Position numbers and translations under genes: made by a program
Assembly: GCA_900316675.1 (NCBI GenBank)
Contig: ONDR01000022.1
Span: 1 to 49,579, forward strand
Length of the DNA: 49,579 nucleotides
Origin: an uncultured Bacteroidales bacterium
GTDB taxonomy: Bacteria > Bacteroidota > Bacteroidia > Bacteroidales > UBA932
Direction of reading: 5' to 3'
In this document: positions 7,664 through 17,952 of the stretch, in pieces
Position numbering within the stretch: position 1 is the first letter of the stretch
How the letters are laid out: each line of letters starts with the position of its first letter
Notes under the pieces: generated by a model
What the model was told of the DNA's origin: nothing
Databases searched by the model: none
What the model saw: only the letters and a program-made list of their open reading frames with translations

Positions 7664-8995
7664 TTATTTGTCTAAAGCGCAATGTGCTATGTCGGTTCTG
7701 TAGAAGAGGTTGTCACAGTTGATCTTGGATATCTCTTTGTAAACCTTCTTACGGGCGTCTGCAACGTCCTTTCCGCCGGCAACGACCATAAGGACGCGGC
7801 CGCCGTTGGTTACAAGATTGTCATCTGTGATGGCGGTTCCCATGTGATAAACCATTGCCTTGACGCAGGCCAGGCCTGTTATGGGGTATCCTTTCTGGTA
7901 ATGGCCCGGATAGCCCTTTGAGGCAAGAACCACACCCAAAGTAACGCCTTCTTCCCATACCGGAGCGACAATCCGGCTGTCGTTAGTAGCTATACCATAG
8001 AAAATGTCGTAAATGTCGCTGTTTAAAAGAGGCAAAACGACTTCCGTCTCGGGGTCTCCGAAACGGGCGTTGAACTCAATAACCTTAATGCCGGCAGGGG
8101 TCTTCATAAGACCGCCGTACAGGACGCCGGTAAGCGGGCAGCCCTCGGCAACCATGGCCCCTGCAGCTTTGCAAAGGATATTTTTGTATGCAAACTCCTT
8201 GTCTTCTTCTGTGATGAAAGGCAGGCCGGTGTATGCGCCCATACCGCCGGTATTGGGACCTTTATCGCCGTCAAAGGCGCGTTTGTGGTCCTGTGAAAGT
8301 GGCATGGGGAAGACATCGGTGCCGTTGACAAAGCACATAAAAGAGAACTCAGGGCCGGTAAGGAAATCCTCTACCACTACCCTGCCCTTGCCGAAGGATT
8401 CGTCAAGCAGCATGCTCTTAAGGGCGGCATCAGCCTCCTCAAGGTTTTCTGCTATAACAACGCCTTTGCCGGCAGCCAGGCCGTCGTATTTGAGTACGGC
8501 CGGGAACGGGCGGCCCTTGACATAGTCCAGAGCCTCCTGATAGTCAGAGAACGCCGTGTAAGAAGCTGTGGGGATATCATACTTGGCCATCAGCTTCTTG
8601 GCAAATTCCTTGGAACTTTCAATCTGGGTGGCAGCCTTGGTGTGGCCGAAGATGGCCAGGCCTTCTGCGCGGAAGGCATCCACGATGCCTGCAGAAAGCG
8701 CAGCCTCGGGGCCCACAACAGTTAGATCAACCTCGTGCTCCTTGGCAAAGGCAAGGAGGCCGGCTACGTCCGTGTCCCTAATAGGGACACTGAAAGCTTG
8801 CTCTCCGATGCCGGCGTTGCCGGGGGCGCAGTAGATCTTGCTGACCTGCGGGCTGCGGCTCAGGGCATCCACAATAGCGTGTTCCCTGCCGCCGCCGCCA
8901 ATTACAAGAACAGTCTTACCCAAGCAGTCTTCCAGCCTAATTTCCTTGGCAGAAGCCGAGTGCCTGATAGACGGAAGAGGATAAACTAAACCCAT
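7664..8995 (-). CDS. purD: Phosphoribosylamine-glycine ligase (GARS)
   Basis: Second step of purine synthesis: ATP-dependent joining of glycine to phosphoribosylamine. The family start [17 protein letters not shown] is near residue 30, followed by the ATP-grasp domain ([31 protein letters not shown]). At 443 residues it is about 20-25 longer than usual because of an N-terminal extension beginning [17 protein letters not shown] codon within CLGKT would give the usual length, but the ATG sits only 3 bases after purH and is the natural operon start. Confidence 0.92.
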   Translation of the reverse strand: MGLVYPLPSIRHSASAKEIRLEDCLGKTVLVIGGGGREHAIVDALSRSPQVSKIYCAPGNAGIGEQAFSVPIRDTDVAGLLAFAKEHEVDLTVVGPEAALSAGIVDAFRAEGLAIFGHTKAATQIESSKEFAKKLMAKYDIPTASYTAFSDYQEALDYVKGRPFPAVLKYDGLAAGKGVVIAENLEEADAALKSMLLDESFGKGRVVVEDFLTGPEFSFMCFVNGTDVFPMPLSQDHKRAFDGDKGPNTGGMGAYTGLPFITEEDKEFAYKNILCKAAGAMVAEGCPLTGVLYGGLMKTPAGIKVIEFNARFGDPETEVVLPLLNSDIYDIFYGIATNDSRIVAPVWEEGVTLGVVLASKGYPGHYQKGYPITGLACVKAMVYHMGTAITDDNLVTNGGRVLMVVAGGKDVADARKKVYKEISKINCDNLFYRTDIAHCALDK

Positions 8996-8998
8996 ATT

Positions 8999-10531
8999 CT
9001 AATGTTTGAAGTGACGTACACCGGTGAACAACATTGTAATACCAAGCTCGTTGGCCTTCTTGATGGCATCCTCGTCGCGGATGCTGCCGCCAGGCTGAAC
9101 GATGGTGGTAACGCCGTACTGTGCAGCAAGGGCAACGGTATCGTCAAACGGCAGGAAGCCGTCAGAAGCAAGTACCAGACCCTCTGTAAAGCCGGCATTC
9201 TTAGCCTCTTCAAGTGCGATGAGGGCGGAGCCAACGCGGTTGGTCTGGCCTGCACCTACACCAATGGTATGATTGTCACGAACAACAACTATTGCATTGG
9301 ATTTCACGTGCTTAACTATTTTCCAACCAAAATTTGCATCGGCCAGCTGAGCCTCTGTAGGCTTAACCTCGGTAACGCACATTTCAGGGGTAACAGTCTC
9401 TACCTGGGTATCCAGCTGCTGGGCAAGAAGTCCGCCGTTTACGCTGATATACTGAGGGATAGAAGCAGCTGAAGGGGTCATATCAACCTGCATAACGCGA
9501 AGGTTCTTCTTGGTAGCAAGAATCTCAAGAGCCTCGGGAGTATATGAAGGAGCGATAACAATTTCAAGGAAGATAGGCTTCATGCCGCGTGCAACCTCTG
9601 CGGTAAGTTCGCGGTTAACACCGACGATACCTCCGTAGATGCTGACCTTATCTGCCTCGTAAGCAGCCTGCCATGCTTCCTCGATGGTCTTGCCAACAGC
9701 AGCGCCGCAAGGGTTCATATGCTTAAGGGCTACGCAGAAAGGCTGGTCTGTATAGTCACGAAGCACGTTAAGGGCTGCGTTTGCATCCTGGATGTTATTG
9801 TAAGAGAGCTCTTTACCCTGGATCTGCTTAGCAAAAGCCAAAGAGTAAGAAGCGGGCTCAAGTGCAGCGTAGAAGTTTGCGCTCTGGTGAGGGTTCTCTC
9901 CATAGCGAAGGCCCTGCTTAAGGTCGTACTCAAGGAAGAGTTTCTCGTTCAGGCCGGCAGCCTTGCGCATATAAGTAGCGATGCAGGCGTCGTACTCTGC
10001 AGTGTGGGTATAAGCCTTTGCAGACAGCTTAAGGCGGGTATCGTCGCTGGTCTTACCATTAGCCTTGAGCTCGTCAAGAACGGTACCGTAGTCGGCAGGA
10101 TCGCAAACAATCGTAACGTCCTTCCAGTTCTTGGCAGCGCTGCGAACCATTGAAGGGCCGCCGATGTCGATGTTCTCAATTGCATCGGCAAGGGTAACGC
10201 CTTCCTTTGCAATTGTCTGGCGGAAAGGATAGAGGTTTACGCATACAAGCTCGATAGTCTCTATGCCGTTCTCTTTAAGAGTTTCCATGTGGGCGGGGAC
10301 GTCCCTGCGGGCAAGGATACCGCCATGAACCTTGGGGTGAAGGGTCTTTACACGACCGTCGCAAATCTCCGGAAAACCGGTTACTTCACTGATACCAATG
10401 GTTTTAACGCCCTTGCTTTCAAGGAGTTTCTGGGTTCCGCCCGTGGCAATGATTTCCCATCCGAGGTCTACGAGTCCCTGAACGAACTCTACCAGACCTG
10501 TTTTGTCGCTTACGCTGACTAATGCTCTCAT
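8999..10531 (-). CDS. purH: AICAR transformylase / IMP cyclohydrolase
   Basis: Bifunctional enzyme for the last two steps to IMP. The N-terminal cyclohydrolase (MGS-like fold) begins MRALVSVSDKTGL and includes ATGGTQKLL and DGRVKTLHPKVHGGIL. The C-terminal transformylase has the catalytic KHMNPCGAA motif and ends with FTGVRHFKH. Length 510 matches the family. It is 2 bases after purN and 3 before purD. Confidence 0.95.
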   Translation of the reverse strand: MRALVSVSDKTGLVEFVQGLVDLGWEIIATGGTQKLLESKGVKTIGISEVTGFPEICDGRVKTLHPKVHGGILARRDVPAHMETLKENGIETIELVCVNLYPFRQTIAKEGVTLADAIENIDIGGPSMVRSAAKNWKDVTIVCDPADYGTVLDELKANGKTSDDTRLKLSAKAYTHTAEYDACIATYMRKAAGLNEKLFLEYDLKQGLRYGENPHQSANFYAALEPASYSLAFAKQIQGKELSYNNIQDANAALNVLRDYTDQPFCVALKHMNPCGAAVGKTIEEAWQAAYEADKVSIYGGIVGVNRELTAEVARGMKPIFLEIVIAPSYTPEALEILATKKNLRVMQVDMTPSAASIPQYISVNGGLLAQQLDTQVETVTPEMCVTEVKPTEAQLADANFGWKIVKHVKSNAIVVVRDNHTIGVGAGQTNRVGSALIALEEAKNAGFTEGLVLASDGFLPFDDTVALAAQYGVTTIVQPGGSIRDEDAIKKANELGITMLFTGVRHFKH

Positions 10532-10533
10532 AA

Positions 10534-11094
10534 TTATAAAATAAGTTGTTTGATTGTTTCTACATATAGTTTGTGCTCTATCTTCTGTCCTATGCGATGC
10601 ACTTCCGCGGGGTCAGTTCCATCGTATTCGAAAGCCTTCTGGGCAATGATCCTGCCCCCGTCAAGGTCTGCATTCACCCAATGGATGGTAATGCCATACA
10701 CCTTGACTCCGTAGGCCACAGCCTCTTCTACGGCATGTGCACCGCGGAAGGCCGGCAGAAGCGAGGGATGGATGTTGATTATCCTGCCCTCATAAGCGCC
10801 CAGCAGTACGTCGCCAACCAGCCTCATGTAGCCTGCAAGGCAGACAAGATCCACCTTTTCTGCGTCCAACATCTTGACGATGTCGGCCTCGTATTCGGCT
10901 TTGCTGCCATAGGCTTTGGGGTTGAAGACGAAGGTTTCGATGCCGTAGGCCTGGGCCTTTTCTACGACAGGTGCTCCGGGTTTGTCGCACACCAGCAGCG
11001 CTACGCGCGCGGCCAGCGTGCCATCCGCACAAGCCTGCGCAATGGCCTCGAAGTTCGTTCCTACTCCACTTGCAAATACTGCCAGATTCTTCAT
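10534..11094 (-). CDS. purN: Phosphoribosylglycinamide formyltransferase
   Basis: Third step of purine synthesis, transfer of a formyl group from 10-formyl-THF to GAR. Motifs: SGVGTNFEAI at the start, LAGYMRLVG, and INIHPSLLPAFRGAHA with the catalytic Asn and His; the third catalytic residue is the Asp of ADLDGGRIIAQ. Its 186 residues are normal. Gaps of 2 bases to purM upstream and 2 to purH downstream show operon packing. Confidence 0.94.
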   Translation of the reverse strand: MKNLAVFASGVGTNFEAIAQACADGTLAARVALLVCDKPGAPVVEKAQAYGIETFVFNPKAYGSKAEYEADIVKMLDAEKVDLVCLAGYMRLVGDVLLGAYEGRIINIHPSLLPAFRGAHAVEEAVAYGVKVYGITIHWVNADLDGGRIIAQKAFEYDGTDPAEVHRIGQKIEHKLYVETIKQLIL

Positions 11095-11096
11095 GG

Positions 11097-12122
11097 CTAC
11101 TTAATGATAACTCCTTCTGTGTCAGTTACTTTACCGATGACGGAAGCACGCTCGCCGCAGTCGGAAAGGATAGAGATTACCTTGTCTGCATCGGCAGCAT
11201 CGACAACAGCAATCATACCGATACCCATATTGAAGATGTTGAACATCTCGCGGTGAGGAACGCCGCCCCATTTTTCAAGCATCTTGAATACGGGAAGGAT
11301 CTCCCATGTACCCTCGTTAATCTCAAGGCCCTGGCCTTTGTGAAGTACGCGGGGAATGTTCTCGTCAAAACCGCCTCCGGTAATGTGGCAGATTCCGTGT
11401 ACATCTACGGCACGGATAACCTTAAGCATCTGCTTAACGTAAATCTTGGTAGGAGTCAGAAGTACCTCGCCAAGGGTGCGGCCGCCGAATTCAGGAATAA
11501 CGTCTGTATATTTAAGGCCGGCATCGGCAACGATCTTGCGCACAAGGCTAAAACCATTGGAATGAACACCGGTAGAAGCAACGCCTACCAGTACGTCACC
11601 AACCTTAACTTTGCTTCCATCAATTAGTTTTGACTTCTCAACTACACCAGTGGTGTAACCGGCGATATCGTACTCGTCACCCTCGTACATGCCGGGCATC
11701 TCGGCGGTTTCGCCGCCTACCAGCGCACAGCCTGCCTGACGGCAGCCCTCTGCTACGCCGGCCACGATGGCCTCTACCTTGGCCGGTACGTTGTGGCCAA
11801 GAGCAACATAATCAAGGAAAATGAGGGGCTCGGCGCCCTGCGCCAGGACGTCGTTTACGCACATCGCAACGGCATCGATGCCGATGGTGTCGTGCTTGTC
11901 CATTGCAAAAGCAATCTTGAGCTTGGTGCCCACGCCGTCGGTGCCGCTGACAAGGACGGGTTCTTTCACATTAAGTGCGGAAAGGTCGAACATGCCGCCG
12001 AATGAGCCGATATTGCCCATTGAACCGGTGCGTGATGTGGATGCAACGTGCTGTTTGATGCGGCGCACAACCTCGTAACCTGCCTCCAGGTTAACTCCCG
12101 CGTTTTCGTAAGTCTTAGCCAT
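11097..12122 (-). CDS. purM: Phosphoribosylformylglycinamidine cyclo-ligase (AIR synthetase)
   Basis: ATP-dependent ring closure to AIR, step 5 of the pathway. Recognised by [46 protein letters not shown] and [13 protein letters not shown]. At 341 residues it has the usual length. It starts 4 bases after purF. Confidence 0.95.
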   Translation of the reverse strand: MAKTYENAGVNLEAGYEVVRRIKQHVASTSRTGSMGNIGSFGGMFDLSALNVKEPVLVSGTDGVGTKLKIAFAMDKHDTIGIDAVAMCVNDVLAQGAEPLIFLDYVALGHNVPAKVEAIVAGVAEGCRQAGCALVGGETAEMPGMYEGDEYDIAGYTTGVVEKSKLIDGSKVKVGDVLVGVASTGVHSNGFSLVRKIVADAGLKYTDVIPEFGGRTLGEVLLTPTKIYVKQMLKVIRAVDVHGICHITGGGFDENIPRVLHKGQGLEINEGTWEILPVFKMLEKWGGVPHREMFNIFNMGIGMIAVVDAADADKVISILSDCGERASVIGKVTDTEGVIIK

Positions 12123-12126
12123 ATTG

Positions 12127-13488
12127 TTAATCGTTGTTTTCTACGTCGTTTTCATAAAGGAGTGTGGGATATTCGCCCGTGAAGCAGGCCTGGCAGGGAT
12201 CTGCGCAGCCAAAGCAAGAGTCTCGGGTGCTTTCAGGGCTAAGGTAGCCCAGGGAATCCGCACCAATTGCGGCACAAGCCTCTTCAAGCGTTCGGTTAGA
12301 GCATAGCAGCTCTTCCGGGGTGGAAGTATCCACACCATAGTGACAGGTGTACTTCATCATAGGGCTGGCGATACGCACGTGCACCTCTGTGGCACCGGCG
12401 TCGCGCAGCAGCTTCACAATCTTAAGGGATGTAGTACCGCGGACGATGCTGTCATCGACAAGCACAATCCTTTTGCCTTTAACTATGCTGTGAACGGGTG
12501 AAAGCTTCATCTTAACGCCAAGCTCGCGCATTGACTGAACCGGCTGGATGAAGGTTCTGCCCACATATTTATGCTTTACAAGACCCATCTCGTAAGGGAT
12601 GCCGCTCTCTTCTGCATAACCCATAGCCGCACTAAGGCTGCTTTCAGGCACGCCTACTACCATATCGGCCTCTACAGGGCATTCGCGGTACAGGCGGCGT
12701 CCGGCCTCCTTGCGGTAGGCGTGAACGTTGCAACCGTCAATATCGCTGTCCGGACGGGCAAAGTAAATATATTCCATCGCACACATCCTGTGGCGGTTGA
12801 ACCTTGAATACAGGTTGCTGCGGATGCCTTTTTCGTCTATCGACACAATCTCTCCCGGCTTCACGTCCCTGATAAAAGAGGCTCCCATGATCTCGAAGGC
12901 GCAGGACTCGCTGCTGATTGCATAACCGTCGCCAAGCTTGCCGATGCAAAGGGGCTTGATGCCGTATTTGTCCCTGCATGCATAGATGCGATTCTTTGTC
13001 ATAATGACAAAGGTAAAACCGCCCTCCATCATATTCAAGGCCTTGATTATCATTTGGATACGGTCAATATTGCCGGTCTTCTTTACAAGATGGGCAAGAA
13101 GTTCTGAGTCAGTATCGGTCTGGAAGATGATGCCGTTCTTCTCAAGATAGTCGGCTATCTGCCTGGAGTTGATGATATTGCCCTCGCCGGCAATGGCGAA
13201 GTCTCCGGATTTGTGGCGGAAAAACAGCGGATCAACGTTGTCCAGGCCGGATTTTGATACATTCGAATACTTGACCGAACCAATGCCCAGACTGCCTTTA
13301 AGCTTGCCAATCTGGCCGTTGGTAAAGATCTCGTTCAGAAGGCCCAGGCCGCGATAGCGGTAAGAATCGCCCTTCTCGTCGAAGGTAGCGATGCCGCCGC
13401 CTTCCTGGCCCCTGTGCTGAAGGTTATGAAGGCCGTAATAAATGTAAGTGGATGCGTCCGGAACGCCGTAAACAGCAAGAAGGCCCAT
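12127..13488 (-). CDS. purF: Amidophosphoribosyltransferase with a degenerate glutaminase domain
   Basis: First step of purine synthesis (PRPP to phosphoribosylamine). The phosphoribosyltransferase half is intact: [17 protein letters not shown] loop, [20 protein letters not shown], and a Bacillus-type cysteine set near the C-terminus ([18 protein letters not shown]) that can hold an Fe-S cluster. The N-terminal glutaminase half keeps its fold ([18 protein letters not shown]) but not its chemistry. The protein begins M-G-L-L where the family has Cys1-G; the usual G-H-V-R-Y is GSVKY (Ser71, Lys73); the usual A-H-N-G is A-G-E-G (residues 100-103). The start is fixed by TAATG overlap with the purC stop, so no Cys start is being missed. 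It may use ammonia, or another glutaminase may feed it. Confidence 0.9.
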   Translation of the reverse strand: MGLLAVYGVPDASTYIYYGLHNLQHRGQEGGGIATFDEKGDSYRYRGLGLLNEIFTNGQIGKLKGSLGIGSVKYSNVSKSGLDNVDPLFFRHKSGDFAIAGEGNIINSRQIADYLEKNGIIFQTDTDSELLAHLVKKTGNIDRIQMIIKALNMMEGGFTFVIMTKNRIYACRDKYGIKPLCIGKLGDGYAISSESCAFEIMGASFIRDVKPGEIVSIDEKGIRSNLYSRFNRHRMCAMEYIYFARPDSDIDGCNVHAYRKEAGRRLYRECPVEADMVVGVPESSLSAAMGYAEESGIPYEMGLVKHKYVGRTFIQPVQSMRELGVKMKLSPVHSIVKGKRIVLVDDSIVRGTTSLKIVKLLRDAGATEVHVRIASPMMKYTCHYGVDTSTPEELLCSNRTLEEACAAIGADSLGYLSPESTRDSCFGCADPCQACFTGEYPTLLYENDVENND

Positions 13489-14207
13489 TATTTTACCAAT
13501 TCTTTAAGTCTTTCACAAACAGTCCTGTACGATGCAACTACGTCGCTAAGGTCGTAGCGGAAACGGTCTTTGTCCAGTTTTTCTCCGGTCTCCATATCCC
13601 ACATGCGGCTGGTGTCGGGACTGATCTCGTCAGAGATGATGATGTGTCCGTTGTCCGATGCGCGACCGAATTCAAGCTTCATGTCTATTAGTTCGATGCC
13701 GGCTTTCTTAAGCAGGGCAGAGAGTATTTTGTTGGCCTTGAGGGCCTGTGAGTACATGAATTTGAGTTCATCGTAGCTTGCAAGACCAAGGGCGACTGCA
13801 TGATGGTCGTTGATCATAGGGTCGTCAAGGTCGTCGTTATTGTAGCGGAGGTCTACGATGGTATTATCACTCTTGAAGCCTTCCTCTACGCCCAGTCTCT
13901 GAGCCAGTGAGCCGGCAATCCTGTTGTGGACTGTAATCTCCAGAGGGATGATTTCAATCTTGCGGCAGAGCTGCTCACGCTCGCCTACCAGCTCTACAAA
14001 ATGGGTTTCGACACCTTTTTTGTTGAGTTCTCCCAGCAGTATGGCAGAGATCTGGTTGTCCAGGATGCCCTTGCCGATGAAGCGGGCGCGTTTGATGTTG
14101 TTGAAGGCTACGGTAACGTCTTTGTAACGGAAGATGACCTTGTTGGGGTCGTCGGTTGCAAATACTTGTTTTTCGTTTCCGTCGAAGAGTTTTTCTCCTT
14201 TAATCAT
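13488..14207 (-). CDS. purC: SAICAR synthase
   Basis: Joins aspartate to CAIR (step 7). Motifs: KGEKLFDGNEKQVFATDD at the start, RNRIAGSLAQR-type segment (here VHNRIAGSLAQR), LIDMKLEFGR and ISDEISPDTSRMWD. Its 239 residues are standard. The stop codon overlaps the purF ATG by one base (TAATG), suggesting translational coupling, and it starts 3 bases after the purL stop. Confidence 0.95.
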   Translation of the reverse strand: MIKGEKLFDGNEKQVFATDDPNKVIFRYKDVTVAFNNIKRARFIGKGILDNQISAILLGELNKKGVETHFVELVGEREQLCRKIEIIPLEITVHNRIAGSLAQRLGVEEGFKSDNTIVDLRYNNDDLDDPMINDHHAVALGLASYDELKFMYSQALKANKILSALLKKAGIELIDMKLEFGRASDNGHIIISDEISPDTSRMWDMETGEKLDKDRFRYDLSDVVASYRTVCERLKELVK

Positions 14208-14210
14208 TCT

Positions 14211-17200
14211 TTATTTTGTTTTTCTAAAATAATTAACAGCATTCTGGAATATGGGCTGGAGGCGGTTGCCGGCGATGTTTTTGAATACATTGGATTCATA
14301 ACGCTCGCTGTGGCCCATCTTGCCAAGGATGTGGCCGTCGGGGCTCAGGATGCCTTCGATGCCGTAATGGGAACCGTTAGGATTGTCTTTGTAGCAGAAG
14401 GCTACCTGGCCGTTTGCAAAGAGCTGGGCGGCAAGGGCCTCGTCAACTACAAACTTACCCTCGCCGTGGCTGAAGGCGATGCTGTGGGTATCGCCCAGCT
14501 TAAAGCCTGCAAGCCAGGGGGAAGCCACGGATGCAACCTCTGTTGTAGCAATGAGGGAAACGTGACGGTTGATGTCATTACGGAAGAGTGTGGGCGATGC
14601 GGTGGTGACAGAGCCGGTCTTGCCGTAAGGCAGAAGGCCGCTCTTAACCAGGGCCTGGAAACCGTTGCAAATACCAAGGATAAGGCCTCCGCGCTGCTGC
14701 AGGGCAGCTATTGCGGCGGATATCTTAGCATTGCCAATTACGTTTGCAATGAACTTGCCGCTGCCGTCGGGCTCGTCTCCTGAAGAGAAGCCGCCGCAGA
14801 AGGCAAGGATGTGAGCCTCGCTGATAGCCTTTGCAAGGGCGTCGATAGAGGCCAGCACGTCTTCAGGGGTAAGGTTCCTGAAGATGAAGGGACGGACCTC
14901 TGCGCCGGCTTTGCGGAAGGCCTTTGCAGTGTCGTAGTCACAGTTGCTTCCGGGGAAAACCGGCAGGCAGACTACAGGAGTCTGCACTGCTGTCCCACTA
15001 TATACAAGGTTAGAATTATTGACTTCTTTAACTTCTGCCTTAGGAGCGTCCTTATCAAAGAGAGGCGCAACCTTGGCAGGATAGATTCTGGCATAACGGC
15101 CTTCGTAGGCTGCTTCCAGGGGCTTCAGGTCCAGTTTGGTACCATTGATAACAGCACCTTCTGAAGTAACGGTTCCAAGAAGGATGGCGTTCTTGTAGTC
15201 AAGCTCCTTGTTGGACTCGATAACGGCGCTGCCGTAGCCAAGGCGGAAGAGTTCTTCCGCTGCGATGTTTACGTCAAAACCAAGGCTGTTGCCAAGGGCC
15301 ATTTTTACAAGACCTTCTGCAACACCGCCGTAGCTGAGAGACCATGCAGACTCTACGCTGCCGTCATGGATGCGGTCCTTAAGCCAGCTCCAGTTTGCAG
15401 TAAGCACGTCTGTGTCAGGCATATAGTCAGCCTTAGGAGCAGCCTTCAAAAGGTAGATCCTGTTACCGGCTTTCTTGAATTCAGGGGAAATAACCTTACC
15501 GGCATCCACCATGGTAATACCAAAGGCAACGAGCGTAGGGGGCACATGTATGTGCTCGAAGGTACCGCTCATAGAGTCCTTGCCGCCGATTGAAGGCAGG
15601 CCAAGGGCAATCTGCATCTTAAGTGTGCCAAGAAGGGCAGCAAGGGGCTTGCCCCAGGTGTGAGGGTCGTGAGTCATGCGCTCAAAGTACTCCTGGTAAG
15701 AGAAGCGCATGGTTGACCAGTCACCGCCGCAGCAGGCAACCTTGGTGCAGGCCTCAACAACTGCATAGGCAGAGCTGTGATAAGGGCTCCACATAGCAAT
15801 GTCCGGGTTGTAACCGAAGGCCATTACACTGGCATCGTCGGTATAACCGGCTGTAGGAAGCTTCTGCACAGAAACCTGGCACTCTGTCTTCTGGGTCTTG
15901 CCTCCATAAGGCATAAGCACAGTTGAACGGCCGATGGTGCTGTCGAACATCTCTACCAGACCCTTCTGGGAAGCAACATTGGCAGAGCCCATTACAGACT
16001 CCATCTTCTGCTGCAGTGACTCCCCTTCAGGATTGCGCTGGAACGGGTCTTTATTATCTACGGCAGCAATGGCGGCCTTTGCATAATGCCTGGCACCGGC
16101 GCTGTCTATGAATTCACGGGAAAGGTCGCAAACCCTGTTGCCATGGAAGAACATCCTCATTCTTCCTGTTGCAGTAACATCTGCAACGTGGGTAACCCCT
16201 ATATTGTCTGCGCCGCAAAGGGCCTCGAAGGCGGCCTTGTCTTTAGCCTCTACTACAACGGCCATACGCTCCTGGGACTCGCTGATAGCAAGTTCAGTGG
16301 CATTGAGGCCGGAATATTTGACGGGCACGCGGTCAAGATAGATATCCAGGCCGTCTGCAAGCTCGCCAATAGCAACGCTCACGCCACCTGCGCCAAAGTC
16401 GTTGCTCTTCTTAATAAGGCGGGTAACCTCCGGGCGGCGGAAGAGTCTCTGGAGCTGGCGCTCCTCGGGGGCGTTACCCTTCTGAACCTCGCTTCCGCAG
16501 GTCTCAAGTGAAGCCTCTGTGTGCTCTTTGGAAGAACCGGTAGCTCCACCTATGCCGTCACGGCCTGTACGGCCGCCAAGAAGAAGGATAACATCGCCGG
16601 CGGCAGGGCTTTCACGGCGAACGTCGGAAGCCTTGACGGCACCGGCCACAGCGCCAATCTCCATGCGCTTTGCAGTGTATCCCTCTGAATATATCTCACG
16701 CACGTGCGTGGTTGCAAGTCCAATCTGGTTGCCGTAGCTGGAATAGCCAGCGGCTGCCTTGCGGCTTATCATCCTTTGAGGAAGCTTGCCGGGAATGGTC
16801 TCCGCAACGCCGGCAAGGATATTGCCCGCACCGGTAACACGCATTGCTTGATATACATAGGCACGGCCGGACAAAGGGTCCCTGATAGCACCGCCAAGGC
16901 AGGTTGCAGCACCGCCGAAGGGCTCTATCTCTGTAGGATGGTTATGGGTCTCGTTCTTAAACTGGAGCAGCCATTTCTGGGGCTCTCCGTCAACGGTAAT
17001 ATTTACATAAATGCTGCAGGCATTGTTCTCTTCGCTCTGCTCCAGGTCCTGAAGCTTGCCACGGGCCTTGAGCGCACGTGCGCCGATGGTGGCAAGTTCC
17101 ATAAGGCAAAGAGGCTTCTGGCTGCGGCCAAGCTCTTTCCTAAGGTCCTGCAGAAGCTGGAGAGAACCTTCGAATTCGTTCTTCATGAACGATTCGTCCA

Positions 17201-17900
17201 CGGTAATCTCTTCCAACTGGGAAGTGAAGGTGGTGTGGCGGCAATGGTCGCTCCAATATGTATCAAGTATGCGAAGCTCTGTTTCTGAAGGATCGCGACC
17301 CTCTTTCTTAAAGTAATTTACAACTTCACGAAGGTCATCGGTATTCATAGCCAGGCCATGGCTCTTGCAGAAGCCTGCAAAGGCATCCTCCGGCATAGAA
17401 ATAAAGCCTGTAAGGTCTTCCAGAGGCTTAACGTCAGCCTTGTCTGCAAGTGAAGGCGCACCCATATCCTTGGGACGGCATTCAACGGGATTGATGAAAT
17501 ACTTAGCGATGCGGTCCAGGACGGCCGGGGTAACATCGTCGTCAAAAACCAGCAGACGGCCGCTCTTAATGACAACCTCTGCAGAGGGGTCGATAAGGTG
17601 GACGCAGTCTACTGCAGAAGAAGCGCGCTGGTCAAACTGACCGGGGATGAACTCAACTGCAATGTACTTCTTGCCAGAGAGATTCATATCGTCACTTACA
17701 GTGTCGGTAACAACTTCTCCAAAGACGGTGTAACGGCATTTTTCTACGAGCTCCGGGGTAAAACCAAAGAGGTCGTAAACATTGATCAACCTAAGGGAAC
17801 GAAGGTTCAGGGACAGGTTCTCGTTAAACTCTGCCAGCAAGCTGCTGGCCTCAACGTTAAACTTTTCCCTTTTTTCTACAAACAGGCGGGTGCTATTCAT
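14211..17900 (-). CDS. purL: Phosphoribosylformylglycinamidine synthase (large single-chain form)
   Basis: Makes FGAM from FGAR, glutamine and ATP (step 4). This is the long form, 1229 residues, with PurS-like, synthetase and glutaminase parts in one chain. Synthetase motifs: TFTSQLEEIT, FKNETHNHPTEIEPFGGAATCLGG, GGRTGRDGIGGATGSS. The glutaminase domain (about residue 990 on) is complete: LPVFPGSNCDYD, FCGGFSSGDEP, nucleophile Cys1078 in LILGICNGFQALV, and GKMGHSERYES with the His and Glu. This contrasts with PurF and CarA in the same window. ATG at 17900 was chosen over an upstream TTG. A strong hairpin lies just before it. Confidence 0.95.
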   Translation of the reverse strand: MNSTRLFVEKREKFNVEASSLLAEFNENLSLNLRSLRLINVYDLFGFTPELVEKCRYTVFGEVVTDTVSDDMNLSGKKYIAVEFIPGQFDQRASSAVDCVHLIDPSAEVVIKSGRLLVFDDDVTPAVLDRIAKYFINPVECRPKDMGAPSLADKADVKPLEDLTGFISMPEDAFAGFCKSHGLAMNTDDLREVVNYFKKEGRDPSETELRILDTYWSDHCRHTTFTSQLEEITVDESFMKNEFEGSLQLLQDLRKELGRSQKPLCLMELATIGARALKARGKLQDLEQSEENNACSIYVNITVDGEPQKWLLQFKNETHNHPTEIEPFGGAATCLGGAIRDPLSGRAYVYQAMRVTGAGNILAGVAETIPGKLPQRMISRKAAAGYSSYGNQIGLATTHVREIYSEGYTAKRMEIGAVAGAVKASDVRRESPAAGDVILLLGGRTGRDGIGGATGSSKEHTEASLETCGSEVQKGNAPEERQLQRLFRRPEVTRLIKKSNDFGAGGVSVAIGELADGLDIYLDRVPVKYSGLNATELAISESQERMAVVVEAKDKAAFEALCGADNIGVTHVADVTATGRMRMFFHGNRVCDLSREFIDSAGARHYAKAAIAAVDNKDPFQRNPEGESLQQKMESVMGSANVASQKGLVEMFDSTIGRSTVLMPYGGKTQKTECQVSVQKLPTAGYTDDASVMAFGYNPDIAMWSPYHSSAYAVVEACTKVACCGGDWSTMRFSYQEYFERMTHDPHTWGKPLAALLGTLKMQIALGLPSIGGKDSMSGTFEHIHVPPTLVAFGITMVDAGKVISPEFKKAGNRIYLLKAAPKADYMPDTDVLTANWSWLKDRIHDGSVESAWSLSYGGVAEGLVKMALGNSLGFDVNIAAEELFRLGYGSAVIESNKELDYKNAILLGTVTSEGAVINGTKLDLKPLEAAYEGRYARIYPAKVAPLFDKDAPKAEVKEVNNSNLVYSGTAVQTPVVCLPVFPGSNCDYDTAKAFRKAGAEVRPFIFRNLTPEDVLASIDALAKAISEAHILAFCGGFSSGDEPDGSGKFIANVIGNAKISAAIAALQQRGGLILGICNGFQALVKSGLLPYGKTGSVTTASPTLFRNDINRHVSLIATTEVASVASPWLAGFKLGDTHSIAFSHGEGKFVVDEALAAQLFANGQVAFCYKDNPNGSHYGIEGILSPDGHILGKMGHSERYESNVFKNIAGNRLQPIFQNAVNYFRKTK

Positions 17901-17913
17901 TATAATCAAAAAG

Positions 17914-17948
17914 ATATGCCCACCGGCGCAGGGGCGTGGTGGGCATAT
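17914..17948 (-). terminator. Hairpin between purE and purL (attenuator or terminator)
   Basis: Perfect 11-bp arms (17914-17924 and 17938-17948; ATATGCCCACC and its complement) close a 13-nt loop. On the minus-strand message the stem is followed by CTTTTT, which resembles an intrinsic terminator, only about 13 bases before the purL ATG. It may reduce readthrough from purE or protect message ends. Confidence 0.55.
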
Positions 17949-17952
17949 TGGT

